Source: an uncultured Lachnospiraceae bacterium (GTDB lineage Bacteria; Bacillota; Clostridia; Lachnospirales; Lachnospiraceae). Taken from it: a stretch of 25,941 nt of DNA. Position numbers and translations under genes: made by a program. How positions within the stretch are numbered: the stretch's first letter is position 1; the number at the start of each line of letters is the position of its first letter. Positions 1 through 7,573 of this stretch are shown here, piece by piece. The notes under the pieces are model-generated. The model saw only the letters and a list, made by a program, of their open reading frames with translations, did no database searches and was not told where the DNA came from. The DNA lies in assembly GCA_910587895.1 (NCBI GenBank), contig CAJUOE010000284.1, forward strand, positions 1 through 25,941. Direction: 5' to 3'.

Positions 1-214
1 AGACCAGAATAGCACCCTTGGCAAATGCAGCCGAAATAAAGTCATGTCCATCCACTCTCTCACCTACGGTAGCCAAGAACACGCCGTCCTGCTCCACCCG
101 TCTGGAGTCAATGACTACAGAGCTGACATAGTTGTCTCCGTCTGCCTTTCCGCCCTGTAGCACCAGCTGCCCACCACATGCCTGGGCAATCTCCCTTATA
201 GTCAAATCCATCAT
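1..214 (-). CDS. murF: UDP-N-acetylmuramoyl-tripeptide--D-alanyl-D-alanine ligase, N-terminal part (cut by window edge)
   Basis: Adds the D-Ala-D-Ala dipeptide to the UDP-MurNAc tripeptide in the cytoplasm, the last soluble step of peptidoglycan precursor synthesis. Only the first 71 codons lie in the window. They begin MMDLTIREIAQACGG and contain SSVVIDSRRVEQDGVFLA and GERVDGHDFISAAF, the N-terminal substrate-binding domain signature of Mur ligases (the I-D-S-R and G-x-x-x-D-G-H-D-F blocks). The ATPase and C-terminal domains are outside. The start at 214 has GGAGA seven bases upstream; the second Met at 211 is possible. It lies 79 bp downstream of ddl on the same strand, so the product of ddl would feed this enzyme. 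Identification is by motif and neighbour. Confidence 0.88.
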   Translation of the reverse strand, partial: MMDLTIREIAQACGGQLVLQGGKADGDNYVSSVVIDSRRVEQDGVFLATVGERVDGHDFISAAFAKGAILV

Positions 215-293
215 ACCTTTTCTCCCATCCCTTCTTTTCTCTCAATCCTTCTCTCACGCCCTCTGGAGCCTGTTATCAGACAGTTTTTCTTCC

Positions 294-1316
294 TCATCTA
301 TGTACCAGCTCCAGAATCCTCTCACACAGCTGTCCAAAATCCATGCCTACGGCTGCTGCCTCCTGGGGCAAAAGCGATGTGGGCGTCATTCCCGGCAGTG
401 TATTGGCCTCTAAACAATAAATTTCTCCGTCCACACTCATCACAAAATCCATCCTGGCATAGCTCTTCAACCGCAGGGCTTCAAATACCTGCTCCGCTAT
501 CTGCTGCATCCGTAGCCCCTTCTCCTGTGGAATCTGGGCAGGGCAAGTCTCCACAGTGCTACCTGCCTGATATTTATTTTTGTAGTCATAGAAGCCTTCT
601 TTTGGGGCCATCTCTATCACAGGCAACGCCTTTCCATCTATGACACCCACGGAGAACTCCCTGCCTTTGATGTATTCTTCCACTACCACCTCATCCCCAT
701 AGCGAAATGCCTCCTCCATAGCATTCTCGTATTCGGAAGGCCCATTGGCAATGCAGACACCTATGCTGGAGCCTCCACAGCATGTTTTTACAATACAGGG
801 ATATTGAATGTTTGCTTTTACGTCTTCTCCCTGTTTCATCCGAAAGCCCTCTGGTGTGGGAATCCCATATGCTTTGAACAAGTCCTTTGTTATCCCCTTG
901 TCCATAGCCAAACAGGATCCCACGAAATCCGCTCCTGTGTAAGGAATATCCAGTAAGTCAAAGCATGCCTGAATCCTGCCGTCCTCACCGTTAGCTCCAT
1001 GAAGCGCCAAAAACACACAATCCGCTTTCTGGCAGATTTCCAGTACATGGGGGCCGAAAAAACCTTTGCCTCCATCTTTACGCAATTTTTTTATGGCCTC
1101 CAGGTCAGGACATTCCTCCCCCACTGCACTTACCTGCGCCGCCCAGTCTGTGTTTTGTTCAAAAATACCCTCTGTATCTCCCTCATATCCTAAGTACACA
1201 TCCAGCAGGATGGCCTGATGTCCCCTATTTCTGAAGGCATGGTAAATCATGCCGCCAGAGCTCAGGGACACATCTCTCTCTGAACTGATTCCTCCTGCTA
1301 AAACAACAATTTTCAT
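294..1316 (-). CDS. ddl: D-alanine--D-alanine ligase (ATP-grasp)
   Basis: Joins two D-alanines with ATP to make the dipeptide used by MurF. About 340 residues, normal for the family. Visible in order: N-terminal MKIVVLAGGISSERDVSL (substrate-domain loop with S-x-E-x-x-V/D-S-L), FLALHGANGEDG, MDKGITKDLFKAYGIPTPEG, the ATP-grasp glycine loop in IVKTCCGGSSIGV, VEEYIKGREFSVGVI, and the metal/ATP site in YARMDFVMSVDGEIYCLEANTLPGMT. The start at 1316 is preferred because GCGAGG lies a few bases upstream. An in-frame Met ten codons earlier (1346) has no RBS. The usual VKP before the glycine loop reads VKT here. Whether the product is strictly D-Ala-D-Ala or a VanG-like depsipeptide cannot be settled from motifs; the adjacent murF favours housekeeping. 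Confidence 0.92.
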   Translation of the reverse strand: MKIVVLAGGISSERDVSLSSGGMIYHAFRNRGHQAILLDVYLGYEGDTEGIFEQNTDWAAQVSAVGEECPDLEAIKKLRKDGGKGFFGPHVLEICQKADCVFLALHGANGEDGRIQACFDLLDIPYTGADFVGSCLAMDKGITKDLFKAYGIPTPEGFRMKQGEDVKANIQYPCIVKTCCGGSSIGVCIANGPSEYENAMEEAFRYGDEVVVEEYIKGREFSVGVIDGKALPVIEMAPKEGFYDYKNKYQAGSTVETCPAQIPQEKGLRMQQIAEQVFEALRLKSYARMDFVMSVDGEIYCLEANTLPGMTPTSLLPQEAAAVGMDFGQLCERILELVHR

Positions 1317-1379
1317 AAAAAGCCTCGCTTTCTCCCATACAGGCATTCTATTGATATTTATTCTTTTCCTATCCCATAC

Positions 1380-1679
1380 ATGACAGCTGCTGAAAAGACA
1401 GTTTTCCTAAACGGCACTTCCAAAGGGAACCTGCTCATCGAAAACCCGGGCAACAATGCCAAGCTCCTCAAAGTCCGCATTACGATTGATGGAACAGAGG
1501 AAGAAATCTACGCCTCAAAGTATTTAAAGCCCGGTACCTACATAGAATCCGTCGCATTGGACAAAGTCTTGGAAAAGGGAACTTACGACGCGACCGCCTA
1601 TTTTCAGGCATACGATGAGGCAAACGGCGAATACATCGGTCAAACCGGGGCACAGATTACCATCACGGTACAGAACTAA
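1380..1679 (+). CDS. C-terminal part of a secreted beta-strand-rich protein, probably 5'-truncated
   Basis: A 99-residue reading frame of unknown function. The sequence is strand-rich (GNLLIENPGNNAKLLKVRI, KYLKPGTYIESVALDKVL, GTYDATAYFQAYD, GAQITITVQN), like the C-terminal beta-sandwich half of small exported surface proteins common in clostridia. There is no signal peptide, and no ribosome binding site precedes the ATG at 1380. The frame stays open leftward to about 1302, overlapping the start of divergent ddl, but that extension (NNNFHKKPRF...) does not look like protein. I infer that the 5' half with its signal peptide was lost at a junction near 1320-1380. It is followed 46 bp downstream by another exported protein on the same strand. 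Function unknown. Confidence 0.5.
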   Translation: MTAAEKTVFLNGTSKGNLLIENPGNNAKLLKVRITIDGTEEEIYASKYLKPGTYIESVALDKVLEKGTYDATAYFQAYDEANGEYIGQTGAQITITVQN

Positions 1680-1725
1680 AATGATAGCATCCTACTATAA
1701 CAGATACAACAAAGGAGGTATTTTT

Positions 1726-2310
1726 ATGAAGAAAAAATCATTCTTATTGCAGCTCGCATTGATCGCATCGCTGCTCTTTTCCACCGTTTCCTACGCTGCC
1801 GATACGAGTTCCAGCAGGGATATCCCGGTCGGCGGTTCCGGCCAGATCGAAATGGTAGGTACGATAGAGCCGACGATTCTCTCTGTCACTATGCCGACAT
1901 TTGTTCCTTTCAATATCAGCAACAGCCTGTCCACCCAGAACAAAGTTATTTCTCCGCGCATTCAGATGAAAAATAACTCCAATATCCCTGTACGGGTAGA
2001 CGTATCCTACACCAGAGTAGATTTAAGCAAGCTGAATCATGTGGAATGGAGCAACACCGGTACAGTCACCGATAACCAGATTGCCATCGGCCTCAAACAG
2101 GAGGAAACAAAAAATGAGATGCCGACAGGCCTATCCCAGGCAAGATGGCTGAAGGCAAACCAGACGCAGAACTTAAACGTCCTCATCTTAAACGCCAATC
2201 AGGAAGGCGCCTTATACGTTGTCGGCGCCCTGGGACAGAATGTCTCTGACAACGGCACTTTTAACGTAACGCCCACCTTCGTAGTGAGCAAAACGTCCGC
2301 TGACGAATAA
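1726..2310 (+). CDS. Small secreted beta-rich protein, function unknown
   Basis: 194 residues. A clear Sec signal peptide (MKKKSF, then a hydrophobic stretch to about residue 22, ending VSYAAD) is followed by a mature domain rich in Asn, Ser, Thr and Val: IEPTILSVTMPTFVPFNI, SPRIQMKNNSNIPVRVDVSY, GALYVVGALGQNV. Alternating hydrophobic strands and a 'non-specific interaction with wall' look suggest an extracellular beta-sandwich, in the same general style as WxL-like surface proteins, although no W-x-L motif is present. The start at 1726 is fixed by AAAGGAGG five to six bases upstream; a longer in-frame reading from 1615 has no RBS and overlaps the preceding gene. No sortase motif or transmembrane anchor is seen, so it is either released or held non-covalently. 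Confidence 0.75.
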   Translation: MKKKSFLLQLALIASLLFSTVSYAADTSSSRDIPVGGSGQIEMVGTIEPTILSVTMPTFVPFNISNSLSTQNKVISPRIQMKNNSNIPVRVDVSYTRVDLSKLNHVEWSNTGTVTDNQIAIGLKQEETKNEMPTGLSQARWLKANQTQNLNVLILNANQEGALYVVGALGQNVSDNGTFNVTPTFVVSKTSADE

Positions 2311-2375
2311 CAACTGACAACCTCATGGCAAAGGCCATGACAACACACATCTGTTATAGTACCTGTCTGATTACG

Positions 2376-2420
2376 GTTCAGCCATCGCCAGAACACATTT
2401 TTTGAATGGCGTGGCTGAAC
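2376..2420. repeat. Imperfect palindrome related to the 156-bp element at 19126
   Basis: Left arm 2376-2390 (gttcagccatcgcca) pairs with right arm 2407-2420 (tggcgtggctgaac) with one bulged base, around a 16-base loop. The right part (gaatggcgtggctgaactg, 2404-2422) matches 19262-19281 with one base missing. It sits in the gap just upstream of the epsG-like gene RBS. No T-run follows, so it is not an ordinary terminator. It looks like a collapsed copy of the same dispersed element. Confidence 0.6.
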
Positions 2421-2446
2421 TGTTTGCATTATACGAAAGGATTATC

Positions 2447-3553
2447 ATGGCAATTTACTATCTTACGATTTTGGTGACTGCGGGATCGGGCTATGCTCTG
2501 GCAAAAAAGAAAGAAAGCAGGCGAACGGACACCATTTATCTGGGCGTATCCTTCCTGCTGCTTTTATTTGTAACCTCTTGCCGGTACGCCATTGGCTTTG
2601 ACTATTTTTCCTACCGCAACATCTATGAGCTGGCAAACCAGATGTCATTTGGCGGAATCCTGCGCCTGCATTGGGGCGAACCTTTATTTTTCCTGTCCTG
2701 CAAAATAATCGGCGCCTTGGGCTGTCCTTATCAGGGATTTTTGTTTCTCGTCAATAGTTTCCTGCTGGCTGTAGCGATGTATTTTTTCTACCGCTATTGC
2801 AAAATCCCCTGGCTCGGCGTATATCTTTACATCACTTTGCAGTTTCTTGCCTGCAACATGAACCTGATTCGGCAGTCCATTGCCGCTGCTTTTTTCCTGC
2901 TTGCTTATCCAGCCCTCAGAAAACGGCAGTTTCTGCCATTTGCCATGCTCCTTTTGATCGGCGGGCTTTTTCATAATTCCCTGTTCTTTGTATTTCCTCT
3001 GTATTTCCTGCTGCCCAGAAAGCACGGCAGACTGACCCTGCTGTTTCTGGTTTCACTCACAGCCGTCGTCTATCTGTTTTTCGATCCGCTGTTTGGTATT
3101 GTAAAACCGTTCCTCCCTGCCAAATATGCCGGTTACCAGGACAGCTTTTTCTGGCAGGCAAACAATGTATTCTATGTGCTGTTCCCTGCTTTGTACTGCC
3201 TGCTGATTTACCTGTTCCGCAACAGAATTACAGACGCCGCGTTACGCGCCATCTGTGTCAACAGCGCCCTTTACCAGTTGATGATCAGCCTGTTCATCAC
3301 CAGGCATTTTATTCTGGAGCGGTTTGCCATCTATCCTTTTTTATTTTCCCTGATTGCCATTCCGGAAATCGTATCCTCCTATGTGGACGAAAAAAGACAC
3401 GCCGAAAAGCCCTTCTGGACTTACCGCCGCATCCTGATTCTGTTCCTGTTATTTGGCGGCGCATATTTTGCTTTCGCCGCGCTCTGTGGGTTCCACCACG
3501 TCTATCCTTACGTCGGGCTGTGGGATAAGAGCATATCCTCCCCCGGGCTATAA
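2447..3553 (+). CDS. EpsG-family polytopic membrane protein (exopolysaccharide polymerisation type)
   Basis: 368 residues, highly hydrophobic, with roughly 9-11 membrane segments. The family hallmark is in the N-terminal third: FVTSCRYAIGFDYFSYRNIYE, i.e. the R-x-x-x-G-x-D-Y-x-x-Y block of EpsG/Wzy-like proteins, followed by EPLFF and NLIRQSIAAAFFLLAYPALRKRQF with a conserved R-Q segment. EpsG-like proteins act in the membrane in assembly or polymerisation of extracellular polysaccharide. The start at 2447 is preferred because AAAGGA lies six bases upstream; an earlier in-frame TTG (2402) falls in the palindrome. No glycosyltransferase or flippase lies beside it, so the substrate is unknown. 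It could serve a glycan that interacts with the exported protein just upstream, which is inference from position only. Confidence 0.78.
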   Translation: MAIYYLTILVTAGSGYALAKKKESRRTDTIYLGVSFLLLLFVTSCRYAIGFDYFSYRNIYELANQMSFGGILRLHWGEPLFFLSCKIIGALGCPYQGFLFLVNSFLLAVAMYFFYRYCKIPWLGVYLYITLQFLACNMNLIRQSIAAAFFLLAYPALRKRQFLPFAMLLLIGGLFHNSLFFVFPLYFLLPRKHGRLTLLFLVSLTAVVYLFFDPLFGIVKPFLPAKYAGYQDSFFWQANNVFYVLFPALYCLLIYLFRNRITDAALRAICVNSALYQLMISLFITRHFILERFAIYPFLFSLIAIPEIVSSYVDEKRHAEKPFWTYRRILILFLLFGGAYFAFAALCGFHHVYPYVGLWDKSISSPGL

Positions 3554-3599
3554 GCCATGCAACGTTTATCAGCCTAATTCCAGCATACGCTCGCCTGTA

Positions 3600-4505
3600 T
3601 CAGGAACCCAGTTCCAGCATACGCTCCAACGGCTTATTGGCACGAAGGCGCACATCTTCCTCCATCTCGACCGTATTTGCCATATGTTCCAGCGCATCCG
3701 CCACTTTCTCAAGCGTGATGCGCTTCATGTTGGGACAGAACTGGCGGTGTCCGACCGAATAGAAACGCTTGCCCGGATTCTTCTGCTTTAATTCATACAA
3801 GACGCCCATTTCCGTACAGATAATGAATTCCTGCGCCTCGCTTGCCGTCGCAAAATCAATGATCCCGGAAGTGCTTCCGATATAATCCGCCATCTCTGTC
3901 ACATCCGGCGTGCATTCCGGATGGACAAGGATCGGCGCATGGGGATGCGCCTCCTTTGCCGCCCTCACATTTTCCGCGGCAATGCTCTTATGTACATGGC
4001 AGAAACCATCGTTGAATATAAATGTTTTCTCCGGCACCTGGGACGCCACATACCTTCCCAGGTTCTCGTCCGGGATAAAATATATATGCCGATTCGGCAA
4101 TGCTTTCACAATCTTCAGGGCATTGGAAGACGTCACGCACACGTCGGAATACGTCTTTAACTCCGCTGTGGAGTTGATATAACAGACTACGGCAAGATCC
4201 TCATATTTATCCCGCATTTCCTGAATCTTCTCAATATCCGCCATATGCGCCATCGGGCAGTCCGCCTGCATGTCCGGCATGATTACCGTCTTCTGGGGGC
4301 TCAAAATCTTAGCGCTCTCCCCCATAAAGGACACGCCGCAAAAGAGGATAACTTCTGCCTCCTCTTTTGCAGCTATCTTGCTCAAATAGAAGGAATCGCC
4401 GACATAATCGGCAATCGCCTGTACTTCGTCATCCACATAATAATGCGCCAGAATTACAGCATTTCGCTCCCGTTTCAATTCCCTGATTTTATCTATCGTT
4501 GTCAT
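3600..4505 (-). CDS. nadA: Quinolinate synthase
   Basis: Condenses iminoaspartate with dihydroxyacetone phosphate to quinolinate, using a [4Fe-4S] cluster, in NAD synthesis. 301 residues, typical for the family. Signatures: ILAHYYVDDEVQAIADYVGDS (about residues 18-38), FCGVSFMGESAKIL, MPDMQADCPMA, YINSTAELK, DENLGRYV, HPEC, and GHRQFCPNMKRITLEK near the end. Probable cluster ligands are C83 (ADCPM), C169 (GFCHVH) and C257 (QFCPNM). The start at 4505 has AGGAGG five bases upstream; the earlier in-frame Met at 4520 places that SD inside the gene and is rejected. nadB and nadC are not in the window, so iminoaspartate must come from elsewhere. The 3' end carries a short duplication (see findings). 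It lies 54 bp downstream of the TPR-like gene, with its own candidate promoter. Confidence 0.95.
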   Translation of the reverse strand: MTTIDKIRELKRERNAVILAHYYVDDEVQAIADYVGDSFYLSKIAAKEEAEVILFCGVSFMGESAKILSPQKTVIMPDMQADCPMAHMADIEKIQEMRDKYEDLAVVCYINSTAELKTYSDVCVTSSNALKIVKALPNRHIYFIPDENLGRYVASQVPEKTFIFNDGFCHVHKSIAAENVRAAKEAHPHAPILVHPECTPDVTEMADYIGSTSGIIDFATASEAQEFIICTEMGVLYELKQKNPGKRFYSVGHRQFCPNMKRITLEKVADALEHMANTVEMEEDVRLRANKPLERMLELGS

Positions 4506-4534
4506 TGATGCCTCCTGCATTCCCTTTTCTGCTT

Positions 4535-4563
4535 ACTATCTCACAAGAACCACATTCTGTCAA
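4535..4563 (-). promoter_or_regulatory. Candidate sigma-A promoter for nadA
   Basis: On the minus strand a perfect TTGACA (4563-4558) overlaps the stop codon of the TPR-like gene. After 17 bases comes GATAGT (4540-4535), a four-of-six match to TATAAT. This would start nadA transcription about 25 bases upstream of its start codon, so nadA need not depend on read-through from the Hsp90-like operon. Confidence 0.45.
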
Positions 4564-5774
4564 TCCCCAGTTTTCCTGTATTTCAGACATTCCTCATAAC
4601 ACGCCTTCAGACCTTCGTAATCGAACCTCGCGCGCGCCCTGTCCATCTGCCCTCCCAGCAGATCCGCCTGATGGCCAAAATACTCCGCTGCTTTACGGCA
4701 GGACCACGCGCGCCTGCCATCCTCTGCATGTTCGCCCAACGCCAGATTCACGTTGCCTTCCCCTCTTTCATCGAGCATTCGAAAATAGCAGTACCAGCAC
4801 AGCAGCCAATACAGGCTGTCCAGCGGCGTCTCCTTTTGCTCCCTTCGTCCCTGGTCATCCTGCTCCGCCAGCAGGAGCCGCTCTTCTTTCCTCGACCAGT
4901 CGCCCGCCAGCGCATGGAAAAATACGTTAAACGTATCATCCACTTCTCCCTGTTTCGGCTGTCGGTATAATGCCTGCCAGTTCTCAAAGAATCGGGCAAA
5001 CTGTTCATGCGCCCTCAGATCCAGGCAATGCATCAGCGTAATATCTTTCATATCCTCCTCATTTGCCTGCTGGCACATATCAAAACACCAGCGGTACTTA
5101 GAGGGAATCGTTTTTTTGCATACCTGCGAAACAATCTCCGCGGCATCTTCCGTTTCACCACGCAGGATATGATAGCCGATCATCGGCCTGGCATAGGTGC
5201 AGACATAACAGTAGCATTGATTGTCATACATCGTCTTTTTCAGCTTCCCCGCCGCCTCTTCGGCCAGCTTTTTGTCCCTGTTAAAGAGCGCCAGATTCAT
5301 GACCGCTGTGTAAGACCCGTAATTCCAGTCGCCGCCATAGCGTGCCTCGCACTCACGAAAGATTTCCAGCATACGCGCAATCTTAGCATCATCAATCTGG
5401 GGATATTCACAGTAAAAACTGAGGATTTTTGCTGCCAGATCAACCCTCCATTCCCTGGCAAAAGAAGAGACGTTCTCCCCCACACGCTGTTCAAAATCAC
5501 GGTGGAACATCTCAGAAATCTTAAAAGAAAGCGGAATATTGTTCACCGTCGAACGCCGGATATACCAGAAGAGCTTCGCCATATCGTAAAAGTAAATCTG
5601 CCACTCTTCCCGCTCCCTGGACAGAACCAGAATCCGTTCCAACAACGGTACCAGTGCAGGCGCATTGTTATCCCAGCTGTCATAATCCCCCAGCGTCAGA
5701 TGATTTGCACGATTGACCAGTTCCCACAGCTTATCGTCTGCCACGTGATTTCTCTCAAGGGATTCGAGAATCAT
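4560..5774 (-). CDS. TPR-like helical-repeat partner of the Hsp90-like protein
   Basis: 404 residues, not recognised as a named enzyme. It is almost entirely helical, soluble and acidic, with no signal peptide or membrane segment. Repeating helix pairs with Ala/Leu/Tyr spacing (for example KLAEEAAGKLKKTMYDN, HILRGETEDAAEIVSQVC, AEYFGHQADLLGG, LKACYEECLKYRK) resemble degenerate tetratricopeptide repeats. A Cys-rich turn, CYCYVC, lies near residue 193. Its ATG overlaps the stop of the Hsp90-like gene by four bases (ATGA, 5771-5774), so the two are translationally coupled and probably made in fixed proportion. In eukaryotes TPR proteins are classic Hsp90 co-chaperones; that this one binds its neighbour is inference. 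The neighbour's C-terminus (EYGLEGGL) has no MEEVD tail, so the binding mode would differ. Confidence 0.65.
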   Translation of the reverse strand: MILESLERNHVADDKLWELVNRANHLTLGDYDSWDNNAPALVPLLERILVLSREREEWQIYFYDMAKLFWYIRRSTVNNIPLSFKISEMFHRDFEQRVGENVSSFAREWRVDLAAKILSFYCEYPQIDDAKIARMLEIFRECEARYGGDWNYGSYTAVMNLALFNRDKKLAEEAAGKLKKTMYDNQCYCYVCTYARPMIGYHILRGETEDAAEIVSQVCKKTIPSKYRWCFDMCQQANEEDMKDITLMHCLDLRAHEQFARFFENWQALYRQPKQGEVDDTFNVFFHALAGDWSRKEERLLLAEQDDQGRREQKETPLDSLYWLLCWYCYFRMLDERGEGNVNLALGEHAEDGRRAWSCRKAAEYFGHQADLLGGQMDRARARFDYEGLKACYEECLKYRKTGD

Positions 5775-7570
5775 AATCCTCCCTCCAATCCATATTCCAT
5801 CAATTTTATCAGTCCTGTATTCAAAATATCCATTTCCCGCCCGGAAAGCGTATAATGTCCGGCAAGCATGGCATGGATATACAATACCTTTACCATATCC
5901 TCCATCATCTCCGGCTCCTGCACCTGCGCCAGCTGCTGAATCAGTGGATTTGCCGCATTCAGGTACAGCTTGTTGCCATACCCGCCGCTATCGCCGAAAT
6001 CAAACCCTTCCAGAAATCCCGAGGAACCGCTGTCCAGAAATGCACTGTCCAGAAATCCATCCGCTCCTGCCACATACAATGCCGGGACGTCCGCTGGCTC
6101 GAACTGCCGCAGCATCACCCCGCAGCGAAACTGCTCCAGGGTCTGCATGGCTGCCGCCACCATGTACGCCATCTCTCTTTTCCTGCCCTCAGAAGGTTCT
6201 TCCAAAAGCTCTGCGTAAGACGCCTCATCAAACATCTCTATCCTAACGCCCTGAAAATAATGCCTCAGAAGCTGCAAAAGCTTCGTGTCATAAATATAAC
6301 CGGCATTGATGAGCACCCTCGCATTTCCCACCAGCGGGCGCGCCCGGCGGAAATCGTCTACCTCCGCGCAGTAATATACCGGAAACCGCTTTGCCGCCTC
6401 CAAAAGCTGCAGCCCGGTCAGATCTCCGATATTCGTGGTAAAGGCAAGGAACGGGAAAAACAGCTTGTATATCTGCTCATTTTCCACCGCCAGCGATTTA
6501 ATCGCCACATTATGTATGATCGTCAGCCGCTTGAGCTTATTGACATCAAATTTGGAAAGATTCACAAAATAGTCAAACAAACATTTCTCAATCTCATTGC
6601 GTGCCTTAGCAAGCGCATGGTCGGACGCAAATCCTTCCCTGGATGCCATCGGCGTTAAATATTCTGCATTGACAATGCATCTGGTGAAAAATGCCCATTT
6701 GGGTATCAGGTCTTTCCCATCCTCGGTAATCAGCATATCTTTTAAATATATTTTATGCCGGCCCATGGTTGCCGCACTGGTCTGACGCTCCGAGATAAAC
6801 GCGTAGCCCTTAAGCCCTTCTCCCAGGATGGGAACCACGCCGAAAAACTTCTCGCCGAACATCATCTCCCCGAACTGCAAAATCTCTTCCCCACTGCAAA
6901 AAGACTGCCGCCAGGGAATAAAACCATCATTAATTCTCCTGCTGCCGCAATCTCCCTCAAATTCTACCGGAATGCGGATTAAAAATCCATATTCCTTCAA
7001 AAGCTCCATGACCCTTTCCTCCGGATAACGACGCGCCATCTTTTTGTTGAGCATAATTTCTACGCGGGTACCAGCTGTAAAATCCTCCTCTCCCGCCACG
7101 ACCTGATACGTGCCGTCACTCCTGCCAAGCCACTGCCAGCCCCTTTCCTCACGGATGGAACGGCTCTTTACGACAATCTCATCCGTTACCAGAAAACAGG
7201 ACAAAAGCCCGATTCCAAACTGTCCGATAAAACTCGTCTGCTCCATCCTCCCCCGTTTGGAGGACTGCCCGATTACCGATAAAAACGTATGGATTTCCTC
7301 ACGCGTAAGCCCGATTCCATTGTCCGAAAAAATCAGGCTTGCCTGTCCATCTGTATGGCTGTGATATATAATCTTAATTCTGCCATCTTTAAAATCAGGG
7401 GTTGCTTCCCGCCGCGCCGCAATGGCGTCCACCGCATTCTGCAAAAGCTCCCGCAAAAATACATCTGCACTGGAATAAAGATTTTCACTGAGCAGGCGGA
7501 TGATGCCCTTCAAATCCACCTGAAAGCTAAAATCCTCTTCCTTTTTTACCTTCTTGCTTCCGCTACCCAT
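5771..7570 (-). CDS. Hsp90-like (HtpG-related) ATPase, divergent
   Basis: 599 residues against about 620-640 for HtpG. N-terminal GHKL ATP site: FSFQVDLKGIIRLLSENLYS, then ELLQNAVDA with E41 and N45 (catalytic Glu and Mg Asn), FSDNGIGLTREEI with D83, and the glycine lid GQFGIGLLSCF (about 116-126), where HtpG normally has GQFGVGFYSAF. The middle domain is recognisable (PIPVEF-like segment, TPMASREGF). LYLNAANPLIQQLAQ near residue 530 matches the HtpG C-terminal-domain start, followed by a helical dimerisation-like tail. I therefore expect an ATP-dependent dimeric chaperone of the poorly studied 'HSP90 family protein' group rather than canonical HtpG. It starts three bases after the stop of a decayed aminotransferase and overlaps the TPR-like gene, forming an operon. 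The start has AAAGGA about nine bases upstream. Confidence 0.82.
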   Translation of the reverse strand: MGSGSKKVKKEEDFSFQVDLKGIIRLLSENLYSSADVFLRELLQNAVDAIAARREATPDFKDGRIKIIYHSHTDGQASLIFSDNGIGLTREEIHTFLSVIGQSSKRGRMEQTSFIGQFGIGLLSCFLVTDEIVVKSRSIREERGWQWLGRSDGTYQVVAGEEDFTAGTRVEIMLNKKMARRYPEERVMELLKEYGFLIRIPVEFEGDCGSRRINDGFIPWRQSFCSGEEILQFGEMMFGEKFFGVVPILGEGLKGYAFISERQTSAATMGRHKIYLKDMLITEDGKDLIPKWAFFTRCIVNAEYLTPMASREGFASDHALAKARNEIEKCLFDYFVNLSKFDVNKLKRLTIIHNVAIKSLAVENEQIYKLFFPFLAFTTNIGDLTGLQLLEAAKRFPVYYCAEVDDFRRARPLVGNARVLINAGYIYDTKLLQLLRHYFQGVRIEMFDEASYAELLEEPSEGRKREMAYMVAAAMQTLEQFRCGVMLRQFEPADVPALYVAGADGFLDSAFLDSGSSGFLEGFDFGDSGGYGNKLYLNAANPLIQQLAQVQEPEMMEDMVKVLYIHAMLAGHYTLSGREMDILNTGLIKLMEYGLEGGL

Positions 7571-7573
7571 CTT

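Noticed and set aside
5007..6658. Two long plus-strand frames opposite the Hsp90/TPR genes
   Set aside because: They are antisense to coherent protein families and have no start signals.
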